Part shown: piece by piece, positions 24,809-33,871 of the stretch
Numbering within the stretch: the first letter of the stretch is position 1
How the letters are laid out: every line of letters starts with the position of its first letter
Source of the DNA: Lachnospiraceae bacterium
GTDB taxonomy: Bacteria > Bacillota > Clostridia > Lachnospirales > Lachnospiraceae
Assembly (NCBI GenBank): GCA_017936785.1
Contig: JAGBEV010000014.1
Coordinates: 1 to 64,000, forward strand
Direction: 5' to 3'
DNA length: 64,000 nt
The notes under the pieces: generated by a model
The model's database searches: none
What the model saw: the letters and a program-made list of their open reading frames with translations, nothing else
Told to the model about the DNA's origin: nothing
Program-made: the position numbers and the translations under genes

Positions 24809-25372
24809 CTAATTACCTCTTCGTGTTAAGGCAATTGCGATTTCTTCCTCAGAAGCTCCCGGCAGAATCTCATGGCTTCCTGCGGCGATCTTTTTATCAT
24901 ATCCGTTTTGGCACAGGAAAGCATCATAGGCTGCCGCATCCCGGATCAGACCTGCTTCCTTTAACTTATTGGACACGGTTCTGGAACCATCCCCGCTGTT
25001 TATGGTAATGATAATGCTCTTTTCCTCATTTTGGGGAATATCATTTTTTTCTTCATCCGGTTCTTCCGTCTCTTCTTCCATTGCTCCGGTTTCATTTACC
25101 GAAACTGCAGGCACCGCCGCTTCCGGTTCCTTTTCCTCAGCTTCTGTTTCCCCGGCTTCTGCTTCTCCCGGTTCTGCCTCCTGAGTTTCATCCCCTAAAT
25201 CCTCTGACAAAACGCCGCTGTCATCGGTCATTCCCATTTCCAGCGCTCTTTGACGGATTTCATCATCTGTCATGGTTTCTTTTCTGCCGGAAAGTGCAAT
25301 CCCCATCAAAAGGGCAGTTACTGCGATTCCGATCCCCAGACCTCTCATATAGTATTTCAGTTTCACGATCAC
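24809..25372 (-). CDS. YceG/MltG-like membrane protein lacking the catalytic domain
   Basis: A 187-residue protein: one N-terminal membrane helix (about 9-28), a Glu/Pro/Ala-rich linker (about 50-115), and a C-terminal 65-residue module (IITINSGDGSRTVSNKLKEAGLI ... AAGSHEILPG). The module resembles the LysM-like N-terminal part of MltG (YceG), the endolytic transglycosylase. The catalytic glutamate domain of MltG, normally another 200 residues, is absent, so it should bind rather than cut glycan. It is the last gene of the fla/che operon and overlaps its upstream neighbour by 4 bases, pointing to a wall-related accessory role in flagellar assembly (inference). Confidence 0.7.
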   Translation of the reverse strand: MIVKLKYYMRGLGIGIAVTALLMGIALSGRKETMTDDEIRQRALEMGMTDDSGVLSEDLGDETQEAEPGEAEAGETEAEEKEPEAAVPAVSVNETGAMEEETEEPDEEKNDIPQNEEKSIIITINSGDGSRTVSNKLKEAGLIRDAAAYDAFLCQNGYDKKIAAGSHEILPGASEEEIAIALTRRGN

Positions 25373-26049
25373 ATCACCTCAAACAAATCAATGACCAGAT
25401 TGACTTCTCCTACGCCTAAGCCCAGTTCCTTTGCAATTGCCACATTTGATTTGCCCTGTTTATGCATTTCCAGTATTTTTTCATTATTGTTGATTCCTTC
25501 ATCCAGCAGTTCATCAACTACCGGCAAAACCGCAGATTCCCTGTTTGTTTCCCATCCTTCAGCCGGTTCTGCTTTTTCAAAAGGAGCAGAAGCCAGATTT
25601 GCATCTTCCTGGATCAGCTTTGCTGCATTTTCCAATTCACTTTTTGCCTCTTTTGCAATGGCGCTGGTCCGGTCCACTTCTTTGGCAGTTTCTCTTAGAT
25701 TTTTCTGCTTGTCCTGAAGCATATCGTATAAAAACATCACTTCCTGATGGCTTTTATGAATATCCTCCAATACTGTTTCCGAAAATTCAGATACTGCAGT
25801 GATCTTTTCATTGGAAACCCTTTCCAGGGACCTTTCCGACTTTTCTACCGCATTGGATAAGGTTTCATCTACGGCATCCTGTAATTTCTCTTTTGCATCC
25901 TTCATCTGCCCGTTAATGATTTCTTTAACCTTTTCCTCTCCCAGCTCCAGAGTTTTTTCATCCAGCTTTCCTTTGGATTCAGGTATCATGAAACTGGCAG
26001 CAAATATAACAACTCCCAATATCAGGAGCACGATCTCCATTCCCGTCAT
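25369..26049 (-). CDS. Membrane-anchored coiled-coil protein, DUF6115/SwrB-like
   Basis: A 226-residue protein: an N-terminal membrane helix (about 4-22), a long Glu/Lys-rich coiled coil (about 28-160), then a C-terminal helix-turn-helix-like segment (EMHKQGKSNVAIAKELGLGVGEVNLVIDLF) of the sort found in DUF6115 proteins. SwrB of Bacillus, which promotes flagellar export-gate assembly, has the same topology and the same position downstream of sigD, so an analogous role is reasonable though not shown. The ATG at 26049 has AGGA 7 bases upstream. Confidence 0.65.
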   Translation of the reverse strand: MTGMEIVLLILGVVIFAASFMIPESKGKLDEKTLELGEEKVKEIINGQMKDAKEKLQDAVDETLSNAVEKSERSLERVSNEKITAVSEFSETVLEDIHKSHQEVMFLYDMLQDKQKNLRETAKEVDRTSAIAKEAKSELENAAKLIQEDANLASAPFEKAEPAEGWETNRESAVLPVVDELLDEGINNNEKILEMHKQGKSNVAIAKELGLGVGEVNLVIDLFEVM

Positions 26050-26064
26050 TTGACTGTCCTGATG

Positions 26065-26382
26065 TTAAACTGACATATCAAAATGTGATACACCTTTTAA
26101 CACAACTTTTCCTTCCTGTGATATATCCTGTTTCTTTCTTTTTGCTCCGCCATCACCTGCATAGTGTCCGTTTCCTTTTTCTTTTGCATCAGCGTGGTTT
26201 TCGCTTTTAGATGCATCATCGCCTCTGACAACCTGATTGAGCTTCTGATCCACCTTTTTTTCTATATTCACTTGAAAATTAGCCTGATCTACCGTAGTCT
26301 TGGTATTTTCCTGCTGCTTAAGCATGGTATAATCCTGGGTTCTTTGAATGCTTCCCTGAAATTCGATCATTCCAATAGCCAT
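26065..26382 (-). CDS. Hypothetical 105-residue protein of the flagellar operon
   Basis: A soluble, hydrophilic, Lys/Gln/Asp-rich protein with no signal peptide or membrane helix. It begins MAIGMIEFQGSIQRTQDY and has a Gly/Lys/Asp-rich disordered stretch (about 55-85). GGGGGTG precedes the ATG at 26382. It lies 15 bases after fapA and 15 before the DUF6115 gene, so it is co-transcribed with flagellar genes. The composition resembles small flagellar chaperone or adaptor proteins, but I do not recognise the family. Confidence 0.75.
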   Translation of the reverse strand: MAIGMIEFQGSIQRTQDYTMLKQQENTKTTVDQANFQVNIEKKVDQKLNQVVRGDDASKSENHADAKEKGNGHYAGDGGAKRKKQDISQEGKVVLKGVSHFDMSV

Positions 26383-26397
26383 ATTTTACACCCCCAT

Positions 26398-27990
26398 TTA
26401 ATAAGCAACCGTTTTGATATCGCCCCGTTCTTTTACAAAACGGCAATATGTCGCAGTACTTTTCAAAACCATGGAGGCATCTCCTATGGCAATTTTTGTT
26501 CCGGCATAAGCATCTTCGGATACACAGACACATGCCTGCCCCTGATTCTGCATCATTTCATCCAGCTGCTTCAGTTCCATCTGGTCTTCCTCCAGCTGCT
26601 GTGTCTGCTGTTTGTTGGCAGCCGCCAGTGTCTGAATGTATTTCATCTGCTCCGGGGGGAATTTTTCTCCTTTTTTCAGTCTCTGGCTGGCATTTATTAA
26701 AATGGGCTGAATGTTTTTCAGATTTTTGGTAATTTCCATTACTTCCTTTTGCAGATTCTGATACCGCTTTTTCTGCTCCGGGTCCACTCCCACTTCCACT
26801 ACCGTATCAGCACCCATGGGAGATCCCAAAGTCTTACAGCTGACTTTTCCTGTTGCACGGACTACTCCTCCGGCAATAAATCCCTTTCTGCCATCTACGA
26901 TCACTTCCGTTCTGGCATTGACATTGCTGTGCAGGATCGTTTCACTTTCCACATAAGCGCCTGCATTGATGGTAGCATTTTCCACATATTTCAGAATAAT
27001 CCTGCCGCCTGCATTCAGCACACCTTTTCCCATGCCGTTCATGCCTCTGGCAATGATAATATCTCCGTCCGTCTCAATGACAGCGCCTTCCACAACGCCT
27101 CTGACCTCTACATTTCCTTTTGCTTTGATGGAAAATCCTGCCTGAACATTGCCGTTTACCAAAACACTTCCCTCTGATTCGATATTTCCCGTTGCAGGTC
27201 CTACATTTTCCACCTCATAAACATCGGAAACAAAAACCTTATCCCCGGTCAGACATACATGACCGTTCAGTTGGGAAGTAATGGTACATCCGTCTTCTGA
27301 CAGCGTTATATTATTTCCATATTTTAAAGTTAAATGCTGAATATCTCTGGGTTTTACAGGTTCTCCCAGCACCGTACATCCAGGTGCTCCCGGAACCTCT
27401 TTATAGAGTTTTGCCAGAACATCATCCTTTTTACAATGATTGATGGTATTTAAATGAAAAAAATCCACCGAACCATCTTCATTTCTGGCAGGCTTGGTGC
27501 TCAAATCCGTATTAAAATAATATTCAATTCTGGCATCCTGTCCCTGCACCGGTGCCTTTCCTCTTGCCACCACAATATCTTCGCAATATCTTCTGTCTGC
27601 AAGATAGGAATCGATGGCCTTCTCATCAAAGCCAAATACTACCTTCCGGTGCTTTAAGTCATTGATGATCTCATCCCTGCCGCCGATCATTGAACCATTG
27701 CTGCTGGGCGGGTAAAAGCGCGCAACAGCTTCCATTTTATCATCTGATATACGCAAGGAAAACATTTCCTGTTCCGGAAAGCCGGATTTTTGCGATAAAG
27801 GTACGATCGTTTCCTTTTCCAGAGACACGATCGCCTGATATACCATTTTCCAATCGGAAACCTCCACATTTTTTAATTGCAGATATTCCGTCAGTTCCGC
27901 TACATTGATCTTTTCGCCATCATCAGTGGGCGGAACCAGCCTGATTGCTGTTCCTTTAGGATTCGTGATCAACTGAAAATAACCATTCAT
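26398..27990 (-). CDS. fapA: FapA-family (DUF342) flagellar assembly protein A
   Basis: A 530-residue DUF342 protein. The N-terminal third holds the FapA domain (segments YYFNTDLSTKPARNEDGSVD and PGAPGCTVLGEPV). The middle is a right-handed beta-helix of short repeats (GSVLVNGNVQAGFSIKAKGNVEV, IETDGDIIIARGMNGMGKG), like the bactofilin/MinC fold. The end is a coiled coil (about 405-480) plus a small domain. FapA in Vibrio links phosphotransferase signalling to flagellation, and homologues are frequent in clostridial fla operons, where their role is less clear. It sits right after sigD with 16 bases between them. Confidence 0.88.
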   Translation of the reverse strand: MNGYFQLITNPKGTAIRLVPPTDDGEKINVAELTEYLQLKNVEVSDWKMVYQAIVSLEKETIVPLSQKSGFPEQEMFSLRISDDKMEAVARFYPPSSNGSMIGGRDEIINDLKHRKVVFGFDEKAIDSYLADRRYCEDIVVARGKAPVQGQDARIEYYFNTDLSTKPARNEDGSVDFFHLNTINHCKKDDVLAKLYKEVPGAPGCTVLGEPVKPRDIQHLTLKYGNNITLSEDGCTITSQLNGHVCLTGDKVFVSDVYEVENVGPATGNIESEGSVLVNGNVQAGFSIKAKGNVEVRGVVEGAVIETDGDIIIARGMNGMGKGVLNAGGRIILKYVENATINAGAYVESETILHSNVNARTEVIVDGRKGFIAGGVVRATGKVSCKTLGSPMGADTVVEVGVDPEQKKRYQNLQKEVMEITKNLKNIQPILINASQRLKKGEKFPPEQMKYIQTLAAANKQQTQQLEEDQMELKQLDEMMQNQGQACVCVSEDAYAGTKIAIGDASMVLKSTATYCRFVKERGDIKTVAY

Positions 27991-28006
27991 TCGGTTTCCT
28001 CCACAA

Positions 28007-28777
28007 TTATCTGTCTGTCAGAATGCCCATATATTCTCCCAGTTTCGTTTTCATCTTCATGAGAGCCTTGGTATGAAGCTGTGAAACGCGGGATTCTGAT
28101 ACTTCCAGTATATGACTGATCTCCTTTAAAGTCAGATCCTCATAATAATAAAGTACTACTACCTTCTTTTCCTTTTCCGTCAGTATCTCCAGAGATTCCT
28201 TTAACTTTTCCTTTAATTCCGCCTGTTCCGCAACATCCTCCGGCACTTCGTATCCTGAAGAAGTCCCTTTATCCCCTGTTAATTCCGGTCCTCCCTGTTC
28301 CATATATTCATTGAGGCTTATAACCCCGGTGATCTTCATCTGTGACTGCCAGTCCAGATATTCCTCATCAGAAATTCCCAGCCCCTTTGCAATTTCCTCA
28401 TCAGTAGCAGTTCTTCCCGTAGCAGTCTCGATTTCCCTGATCACCGTATCGATCTTTTTCTGCCGCTGCCTGATAGTCCTGGGAATCCAGTCCATTTTGC
28501 GGATCTGGTCCAATATAGCCCCACGGATTCTCAGACTGGCATAAGTCTCAAACTTCACATCCTTACAGGTGTCAAATTTGTCAATGGCATCGATCAGACC
28601 AAATACACCATATCCTACCAGATCATCGTATTCCACATTATAGCCCAAATACATACTGAGCCTGCCTGCAACCAGCTTTACCAGCGGTGCATATTCCAAT
28701 ATGATTTTTTCCCGTAAGTCCTGGCTCTTTAAACGGTGATAATCCTGCCAGAGCCGTTTTCTAGCTGCTTCGTCCAT
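28007..28777 (-). CDS. sigD: Flagellar RNA polymerase sigma factor (FliA/WhiG family)
   Basis: Sigma-28 class factor for late flagellar, chemotaxis and autolysin genes. The 256 residues show region 2 (YAPLVKLVAGRLSMYL ... FETYASLRIRGAILDQIRKMDW, including the family-typical DWIPR) and region 4 (LTLKEISHILEVSESRVSQLHTKAL). The start is ATG 28777: the longer TTG start at 28792 contains the GGAGGT ribosome binding site. No anti-sigma factor FlgM is encoded in the window, so the partner must be elsewhere. Its place near the end of the fla/che operon is the Bacillus arrangement and couples sigma-D level to operon read-through. Confidence 0.96.
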   Translation of the reverse strand: MDEAARKRLWQDYHRLKSQDLREKIILEYAPLVKLVAGRLSMYLGYNVEYDDLVGYGVFGLIDAIDKFDTCKDVKFETYASLRIRGAILDQIRKMDWIPRTIRQRQKKIDTVIREIETATGRTATDEEIAKGLGISDEEYLDWQSQMKITGVISLNEYMEQGGPELTGDKGTSSGYEVPEDVAEQAELKEKLKESLEILTEKEKKVVVLYYYEDLTLKEISHILEVSESRVSQLHTKALMKMKTKLGEYMGILTDR

Positions 28778-28810
28778 TGGTAACCTCCGCAAAACACTTT
28801 TTAATACAGG

Positions 28811-29098
28811 TTATTCTTCTTTCTCTCCTGTATCTTTTATGTTCTGCTCTTCTTCCCCCAGTTCCTTCTCGATGACCGAGCCTTCCTCTTCTTTTTCTTC
28901 AGCTTCTTTTATCTGATCGTCGAAAAGATCCAAAACCCTTTTGATTCCTGCTCCCAACAAATAAAATATGATCAGGACTATCAGAAGAGTCCACAACATT
29001 CTTATTAATTCATAATCCTTAATAAATGTAATTATGCTGGTTACGGCTCCCGCAGCCAACATAAGTATGATCGGAATCATTTTTCTCTTCATAATCAA
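28811..29098 (-). CDS. Small membrane protein of the flagellar operon
   Basis: A 95-residue protein with two hydrophobic segments (about 8-24 and 31-51) and a strongly acidic, Glu-rich cytoplasmic tail (about 58-95). It overlaps the end of cheD by 4 bases. The TTG at 29098 has GGAG 8 bases upstream, while the ATG at 29092 is too far from it, so TTG is preferred. It lies between cheD and sigD. The family is not recognised; a membrane adaptor for the flagellar base is possible but unsupported. Confidence 0.75.
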   Translation of the reverse strand: MIMKRKMIPIILMLAAGAVTSIITFIKDYELIRMLWTLLIVLIIFYLLGAGIKRVLDLFDDQIKEAEEKEEEGSVIEKELGEEEQNIKDTGEKEE

Positions 29099-29580
29099 AT
29101 CACTTTCTCCGGTTTTCCTACGGCACGGATAATAAAATCGCCGCTTTCCGGATAAAAAACAACTGTACGTCCAAAATTTTCTCCGGTATCACTGGACAAA
29201 ATGGGTATTCTCATTTCCAGAAGCTTCGCCTTTACCGCTTCCACATTCCGGTCTCCCACCCTGACCATACTGGACTTATTTTGAAACGCAAACATCTGGG
29301 CCCCGCCTGCTATCTTTGCTACAAGACGGCTTCTTATGGCTCCTGCCGCCACAACCTGTCTTACCAGTTCTTCAATTCCAGTATCTGCAAATTTAGGTAT
29401 ATTGCTGTTATCTTTTATGGCAGTGCTGTCCGGCAGCATAATATGCGCCAATCCCCCGATTCCCGTTCCCGGATCTCTGATGGCGATTCCTACACAGGAC
29501 CCCAATCCCAAAGTGGTGATTCCGTCGGGACTTTTGCAGATTTTCAAATCTGCCATTCCTACTTTTACTATTTCACTCAT
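29095..29580 (-). CDS. cheD: Chemoreceptor glutamine deamidase CheD
   Basis: Deamidates specific glutamines of chemoreceptors and binds CheC, raising its phosphatase activity. The 161 residues contain the catalytic pair in GLGSCVGIAI (Cys near 29) and AHIMLPDS (His near 46), followed by KIAGGAQMF and VGDRNVE typical of the family. It starts two bases after the cheC stop, so CheC and CheD are made together, matching their complex. It ends in TGA. Confidence 0.96.
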   Translation of the reverse strand: MSEIVKVGMADLKICKSPDGITTLGLGSCVGIAIRDPGTGIGGLAHIMLPDSTAIKDNSNIPKFADTGIEELVRQVVAAGAIRSRLVAKIAGGAQMFAFQNKSSMVRVGDRNVEAVKAKLLEMRIPILSSDTGENFGRTVVFYPESGDFIIRAVGKPEKVI

Positions 29581-29582
29581 AA

Positions 29583-30194
29583 TTACATGCCTATAGCGGT
29601 CAGTATCTTATTATATGATTCCAGATCCGGAACCAATATGAAATAACCGTCTAAATCCACCTCATCCGTAAACTGTGTCTGAATCAATAATATTTTGTCT
29701 CCGATGGCTCCGAACTCAATAGCCGGAACACTGAGAATAGCTCCTGCCATGTCAATGCTCAGATCCGGTATGGAGGGGACGATCTTCATATTCGTCAGCA
29801 CAGACAGAGAATTCAGATAAGAAGCCACGATAATGTTGCCGATTTCTTTCAATGCGGATAATTCCATCTCCGTAAATTCGCCTTCTGCATTTTCCGGCAT
29901 CTGCATCAATTTTGCCACCAGACAATGGGCTGCTTTTTCCTCTAAAAGGAACATCATGCTTCCGGTAATGTCACCTTCTACTAACAGGTAAACTCCCGCC
30001 ATGATCTGTTCTTCTCCGCCCATTGCGGCTCCAACTTCCTGAAATTCCAATAACCTGACCTGAGGAACCTTCATATCGACCTTGCACTGCAAAAGCTGTG
30101 CCAGGGCAGTTGTGGCATTTCCTGCTCCGATATTACCGATTTCCTTTAATACATCAAAATATTGTTGTGAATCATTTAAATTAAAGTTCTGCAT
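29583..30194 (-). CDS. cheC: CheY-P phosphatase CheC
   Basis: Adaptation phosphatase of Bacillus/Thermotoga-type chemotaxis. Of its 203 residues, two copies of the active-site helix are visible: LKEIGNIGAGNATTALAQL near 17 and LKEIGNIIVASYLNSL near 115, each with the catalytic Glu and Asn. Two intact sites are as in CheC and unlike CheX. There is no membrane segment. It lies between cheW and cheD. Confidence 0.95.
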   Translation of the reverse strand: MQNFNLNDSQQYFDVLKEIGNIGAGNATTALAQLLQCKVDMKVPQVRLLEFQEVGAAMGGEEQIMAGVYLLVEGDITGSMMFLLEEKAAHCLVAKLMQMPENAEGEFTEMELSALKEIGNIIVASYLNSLSVLTNMKIVPSIPDLSIDMAGAILSVPAIEFGAIGDKILLIQTQFTDEVDLDGYFILVPDLESYNKILTAIGM

Positions 30195-30215
30195 ATGTTA
30201 TCCTATTCCGGCAGA

Positions 30216-30683
30216 CTAATTTGCCTTTTCCTTCTCTGCAAACACCAGATTCATATCCAGAAGGGAGATCAGCTCCCCTTTGTCCTTTCCTACGCCGGAC
30301 AGATAATTGACTTTTTCTTCCTTAGAATCGTAGGAAACCTTTTCAATCTGGGATGTTTCCAAAGTAACGACTTCCTTTACTTCATCCACAAGCATACCAA
30401 TGACTTCCCCGTTGTCCAGCTTGATAATGATAATACGTGTTGTTTTGGTAATAACATCTTCTTCCAAGCCCATTTTTAAACGGATGCTCACAACAGGAAT
30501 TACCTCCCCGCGAAGATTGATAACGCCTTTGATATAGCTTTGCACCTTAGGTACTCTGGTAATTCTCTGCATGCGTACGATATTATCAATATATTTAATG
30601 TCGATCCCAAACTGCTCATCGCCGAATTTCACAACGATATACTGGATGCTTTCCTGTGCTTCTACTTCTCTTAATCCTTCCAT
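30216..30683 (-). CDS. cheW: Chemotaxis adaptor CheW
   Basis: Adaptor that joins CheA to chemoreceptors. The 155 residues form one CheW domain: EQFGIDIKYIDNIVRMQRITRVP at the start, then GVINLRGEVIPVVSIRLKMG, the segment that docks receptors and CheA. A Glu/Lys-rich tail follows. It starts 15 bases after the cheA stop. Confidence 0.96.
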   Translation of the reverse strand: MEGLREVEAQESIQYIVVKFGDEQFGIDIKYIDNIVRMQRITRVPKVQSYIKGVINLRGEVIPVVSIRLKMGLEEDVITKTTRIIIIKLDNGEVIGMLVDEVKEVVTLETSQIEKVSYDSKEEKVNYLSGVGKDKGELISLLDMNLVFAEKEKAN

Positions 30684-30698
30684 TGCGCTACCTCCCTC

Positions 30699-32777
30699 TT
30701 AAAGCAATGCATTTGCATCAATGATCAATGCGATCTCGCCATCACCTAAAATGGTGGCACCGCTGATGACTTTACTCTTATTTATGTATTTGCCAAGAGA
30801 TTTAATAACGATTTCCTGCTGTCCCATTAATTCATCCACAACAAGTCCCGCCAGTTTATCGCCCTTCTTTACGATCGCAACGATCAGGTTGTCATCAGGT
30901 CCTTTGGTAGATGCAATATCCAGCACCTCATTAAGTCTGATCAATGGAATAACATCCCCACGGAGATTGATCACTTCTTTATTTTGTACAAACTTGATCT
31001 CTGTAGGAGAAATATCCTCAATGGTCTGAATGGAGCCCAGGGAAATAGCATATTTCTCTCCGCCGACTTCCACCATAAGAGCCTGGATAATAGCCAGTGT
31101 CAGAGGTAAACGGATAATAAAGGTACTTCCCTCTCCCAGCTTGGTCTTAACCTCCACATCACCGCTTAAGGATTCGATCTTGGATTTTACAACATCCAGA
31201 CCTACACCTCTTCCGGATACATCGGATACTTTCTTTGCTGTGGAGAAACTTGGCAGGAACAACAATCCGATAATATCCTTATCGCTCATATTTTCTGCCT
31301 GCTCCGGTGTAATAGTGCCTCTTTCTATCGCCTTTGCCTTTACAGCCTCCACATCAATACCGTTACCGTCATCCCTTACTTCGATCACAACATTATTGCC
31401 ATCCTGATATGCTTCCAGATAAATGGATCCCACTTCCGGTTTTCCTCTTTGTGCACGGATTTCTGCTGATTCCAGGCCGTGGTCAGCGGAATTACGCAGC
31501 AAATGCATTAAAGGATCACCGATCTCATCTACTACGGTACGGTCTAACTCCGTCTCTTCGCCGCTCATAAACAACTGCATCTTTTTATCCAGCTTCTTGG
31601 AAAGATCCCTGATCATCTTAGGGAATTTCTGGACAACGGATTCAATGGGCACCATCCTTACCTTCATAACTGATTCATGGAGGTTGGTGGTTACGCTTTC
31701 CAGATATTCAATAGGCTCATTTACGGTACTGTTGGCAGTAATTCCTTCCGTAGCTGCCGCAGATACCAGAGAGTTCTTGGCAATGATCAGCTCGCTGACA
31801 AGATTCATCAGCACGTCAAGTTTTTCAATATCCACACGAACGGTTCTGTTTACAATGGGTTTTGCATTTTTATTTTTATCATTCTTTGCAGGCGCTGCTG
31901 ATGCGTTATTGGTAACCGCCGGCGTTGAAAGGGATTTTTCTTCTGCCTTGACCGCTTTTTTCTCCTCTTCCCTGGGAGCTTCGGCTTCCATAAGAGATAC
32001 ATAACAGCTGTCGATCTCAGACACATTCATGATAGCGCCTTTTACTGTTTCACAGTCTGCGTCTGTAATAAAGATCACGCTGAAATCAAAATCAAATTTT
32101 TCATCTTCGATATCCTGGGCGCTGGGAACGGAAACAATAGTCTCTCCCAGTTCTTCCAGAGCCTTATACACCAGAAAAGCCCTTGCCGCTTTCAGGATAC
32201 AGGTTTCCTGAACATAAACCGTAATGCCCATGACGTTTTTACCCATTTTGACCGCCTCTGCCATTACTGTCTTCTCTGTGTCGCCCAAAGGAATTTCTCT
32301 CCACTTTTCCTTTGTGCTGTCCTCTGCAGCGGGAGCTGCCGGCTCTTCTTTCTTTTCTTCCTTTGCAGGTGCTGCAACAGAAACACTGCCGCCCTTGGAA
32401 TTCAGTATATCATTTAATGCCTTGATCAGGTGCTCATTATCATTGGTTCCTTCATCGGAAGTATTTTGAATATTTTCCGTATATTCCTCCAACGCATCCA
32501 GGCACTGGAACAACACATCGATCATGCTGCCGTCAGCTTTAAATGTACCGTTACGTACCTCAGAAAACACATTTTCCATATCATGGGTCAGAGTCTGCAT
32601 CCTCTTATATCCCATAGTTCCTGCCATTCCCTTTAAGGTATGAGCAGCACGGAAAATCTCATTAATGGTATCCATGTTTTCAGGATCCTGCTCCAGATTC
32701 ATAAGCTGATCGCTTAAGCTCTGTAAATGTTCTTTTGTTTCATCCAGGAAGATCTCCAGATATTGACTAACATCCAT
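30699..32777 (-). CDS. cheA: Chemotaxis histidine kinase CheA
   Basis: Central kinase of chemotaxis; it phosphorylates CheY and CheB. The 692 residues give the full five-domain layout: Hpt domain with the phospho-accepting His in AAHTLKGMAGTMGY near 48, a response-regulator-binding P2 domain (about 165-270) flanked by Ala/Glu/Lys linkers, the dimerisation helices (about 315-390), the ATPase with DEIGDPLMHLLRNSADHG, DDGNGID and GRGVGLDVVK, and a C-terminal CheW-like domain. It overlaps the end of cheB by 11 bases. Confidence 0.97.
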   Translation of the reverse strand: MDVSQYLEIFLDETKEHLQSLSDQLMNLEQDPENMDTINEIFRAAHTLKGMAGTMGYKRMQTLTHDMENVFSEVRNGTFKADGSMIDVLFQCLDALEEYTENIQNTSDEGTNDNEHLIKALNDILNSKGGSVSVAAPAKEEKKEEPAAPAAEDSTKEKWREIPLGDTEKTVMAEAVKMGKNVMGITVYVQETCILKAARAFLVYKALEELGETIVSVPSAQDIEDEKFDFDFSVIFITDADCETVKGAIMNVSEIDSCYVSLMEAEAPREEEKKAVKAEEKSLSTPAVTNNASAAPAKNDKNKNAKPIVNRTVRVDIEKLDVLMNLVSELIIAKNSLVSAAATEGITANSTVNEPIEYLESVTTNLHESVMKVRMVPIESVVQKFPKMIRDLSKKLDKKMQLFMSGEETELDRTVVDEIGDPLMHLLRNSADHGLESAEIRAQRGKPEVGSIYLEAYQDGNNVVIEVRDDGNGIDVEAVKAKAIERGTITPEQAENMSDKDIIGLLFLPSFSTAKKVSDVSGRGVGLDVVKSKIESLSGDVEVKTKLGEGSTFIIRLPLTLAIIQALMVEVGGEKYAISLGSIQTIEDISPTEIKFVQNKEVINLRGDVIPLIRLNEVLDIASTKGPDDNLIVAIVKKGDKLAGLVVDELMGQQEIVIKSLGKYINKSKVISGATILGDGEIALIIDANALL

Positions 32778-33840
32778 CTTTGCTTACCCCCACGTTCTTT
32801 ATAATTGCTTCAGCCACTTTATGAAGTGGTACAACTTCATTTGCAAGACCTGCTGCGACTACACTTCTGGGCATACCATATACGGCACAGCTCTCCTGAT
32901 TTTGTGCGATCACATACAGCTCCTTGTGTTTCTTCAGATTGGAAATTCCCTTTGTCCCGTCTGCTCCCATTCCGGTCAGTACAGCACAGGTAACCCGTTC
33001 ATAATCACAATCCTTTAAGGATTCATACATATAATTTGCACACGGCTTTACACCCTCTCTGGGCGGTTCATCCAAAAAAGCGATTCTGTGACAGCCTCCT
33101 TTACGGACAACGGTCATATGAATACCGCCTCTGGCAATATAAATATTGCCTTTTCTGATGATCATGCCATCCGCCGCCTCCTGTACCTTAAGAGCACAGG
33201 TACTGTCCAGACGTTCCGCAAGGGTTGCGGTAAATCCGGCAGGCATATGCTGTACTACCAGTACCGGTGCATCCAGATTTCCCGGCAGATGCGGCAGCAC
33301 CTCCTGAAGCGCCTTGGGCCCGCCTGTGGAACTTGCTATGGCAACGATCTTTTCTTTGTCGCCACTTAAAAATCTGCCTGTTTTTTCCAACAAGCTCTGT
33401 CTGGCCCTTTTTTCTTTGGCTTTATCCGCTTTTCTTTCATCGGCAAAAGCTACTTCCGCCAAAATCTTCAGCAACAGATTGCTGAATTTCTCACCTCTGG
33501 TATCAAAGATTCCTGCCGGCTTTTTAATAAAATCCACCGCCCCCATGGAAAGGGCTTCTACTGTAATATCCGCTCCCTGGCTTGCCAGCGTACTGCTGAC
33601 AACTACTTTCGTGTTATTTCCCAGCCGGTTCATTTCTTTTAAAAATGAAATTCCGTCCATTGCCGGCATCGTCAAATCCAGAACGATCAAATCATATGTA
33701 TTTTTACGAATCAGTTTCAGCGCTTCCAGACCGTTTGCAGCCGTATCCATCACCTGAAACCTTTCATCTGCACTTATTATATCACAAAGAATCCTTCTCA
33801 TGAGTGCAGAGTCATCTACTATCAATATTTTTTTACTCAT
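32767..33840 (-). CDS. cheB: Chemotaxis methylesterase CheB
   Basis: Receptor methylesterase and glutamine deamidase under response-regulator control. The N-terminal receiver has ILIVDDSALMRR and the phospho-acceptor Asp in VLDLTMPAMDG; after a linker the esterase has Ser in IASSTGGPKAL, His in VVQHMPAGF and Asp in TGMGADGTKG. The start is taken at ATG 33840 (weak GGA 7 bases upstream); a TTG at 33852 would add four residues. The counterpart methyltransferase CheR is not in the window, though receptor methylation implies it exists elsewhere. Confidence 0.95.
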   Translation of the reverse strand: MSKKILIVDDSALMRRILCDIISADERFQVMDTAANGLEALKLIRKNTYDLIVLDLTMPAMDGISFLKEMNRLGNNTKVVVSSTLASQGADITVEALSMGAVDFIKKPAGIFDTRGEKFSNLLLKILAEVAFADERKADKAKEKRARQSLLEKTGRFLSGDKEKIVAIASSTGGPKALQEVLPHLPGNLDAPVLVVQHMPAGFTATLAERLDSTCALKVQEAADGMIIRKGNIYIARGGIHMTVVRKGGCHRIAFLDEPPREGVKPCANYMYESLKDCDYERVTCAVLTGMGADGTKGISNLKKHKELYVIAQNQESCAVYGMPRSVVAAGLANEVVPLHKVAEAIIKNVGVSKDGC

Positions 33841-33871
33841 ATTCTGTTCCAAGCTTCAAACGCCACCTTTC

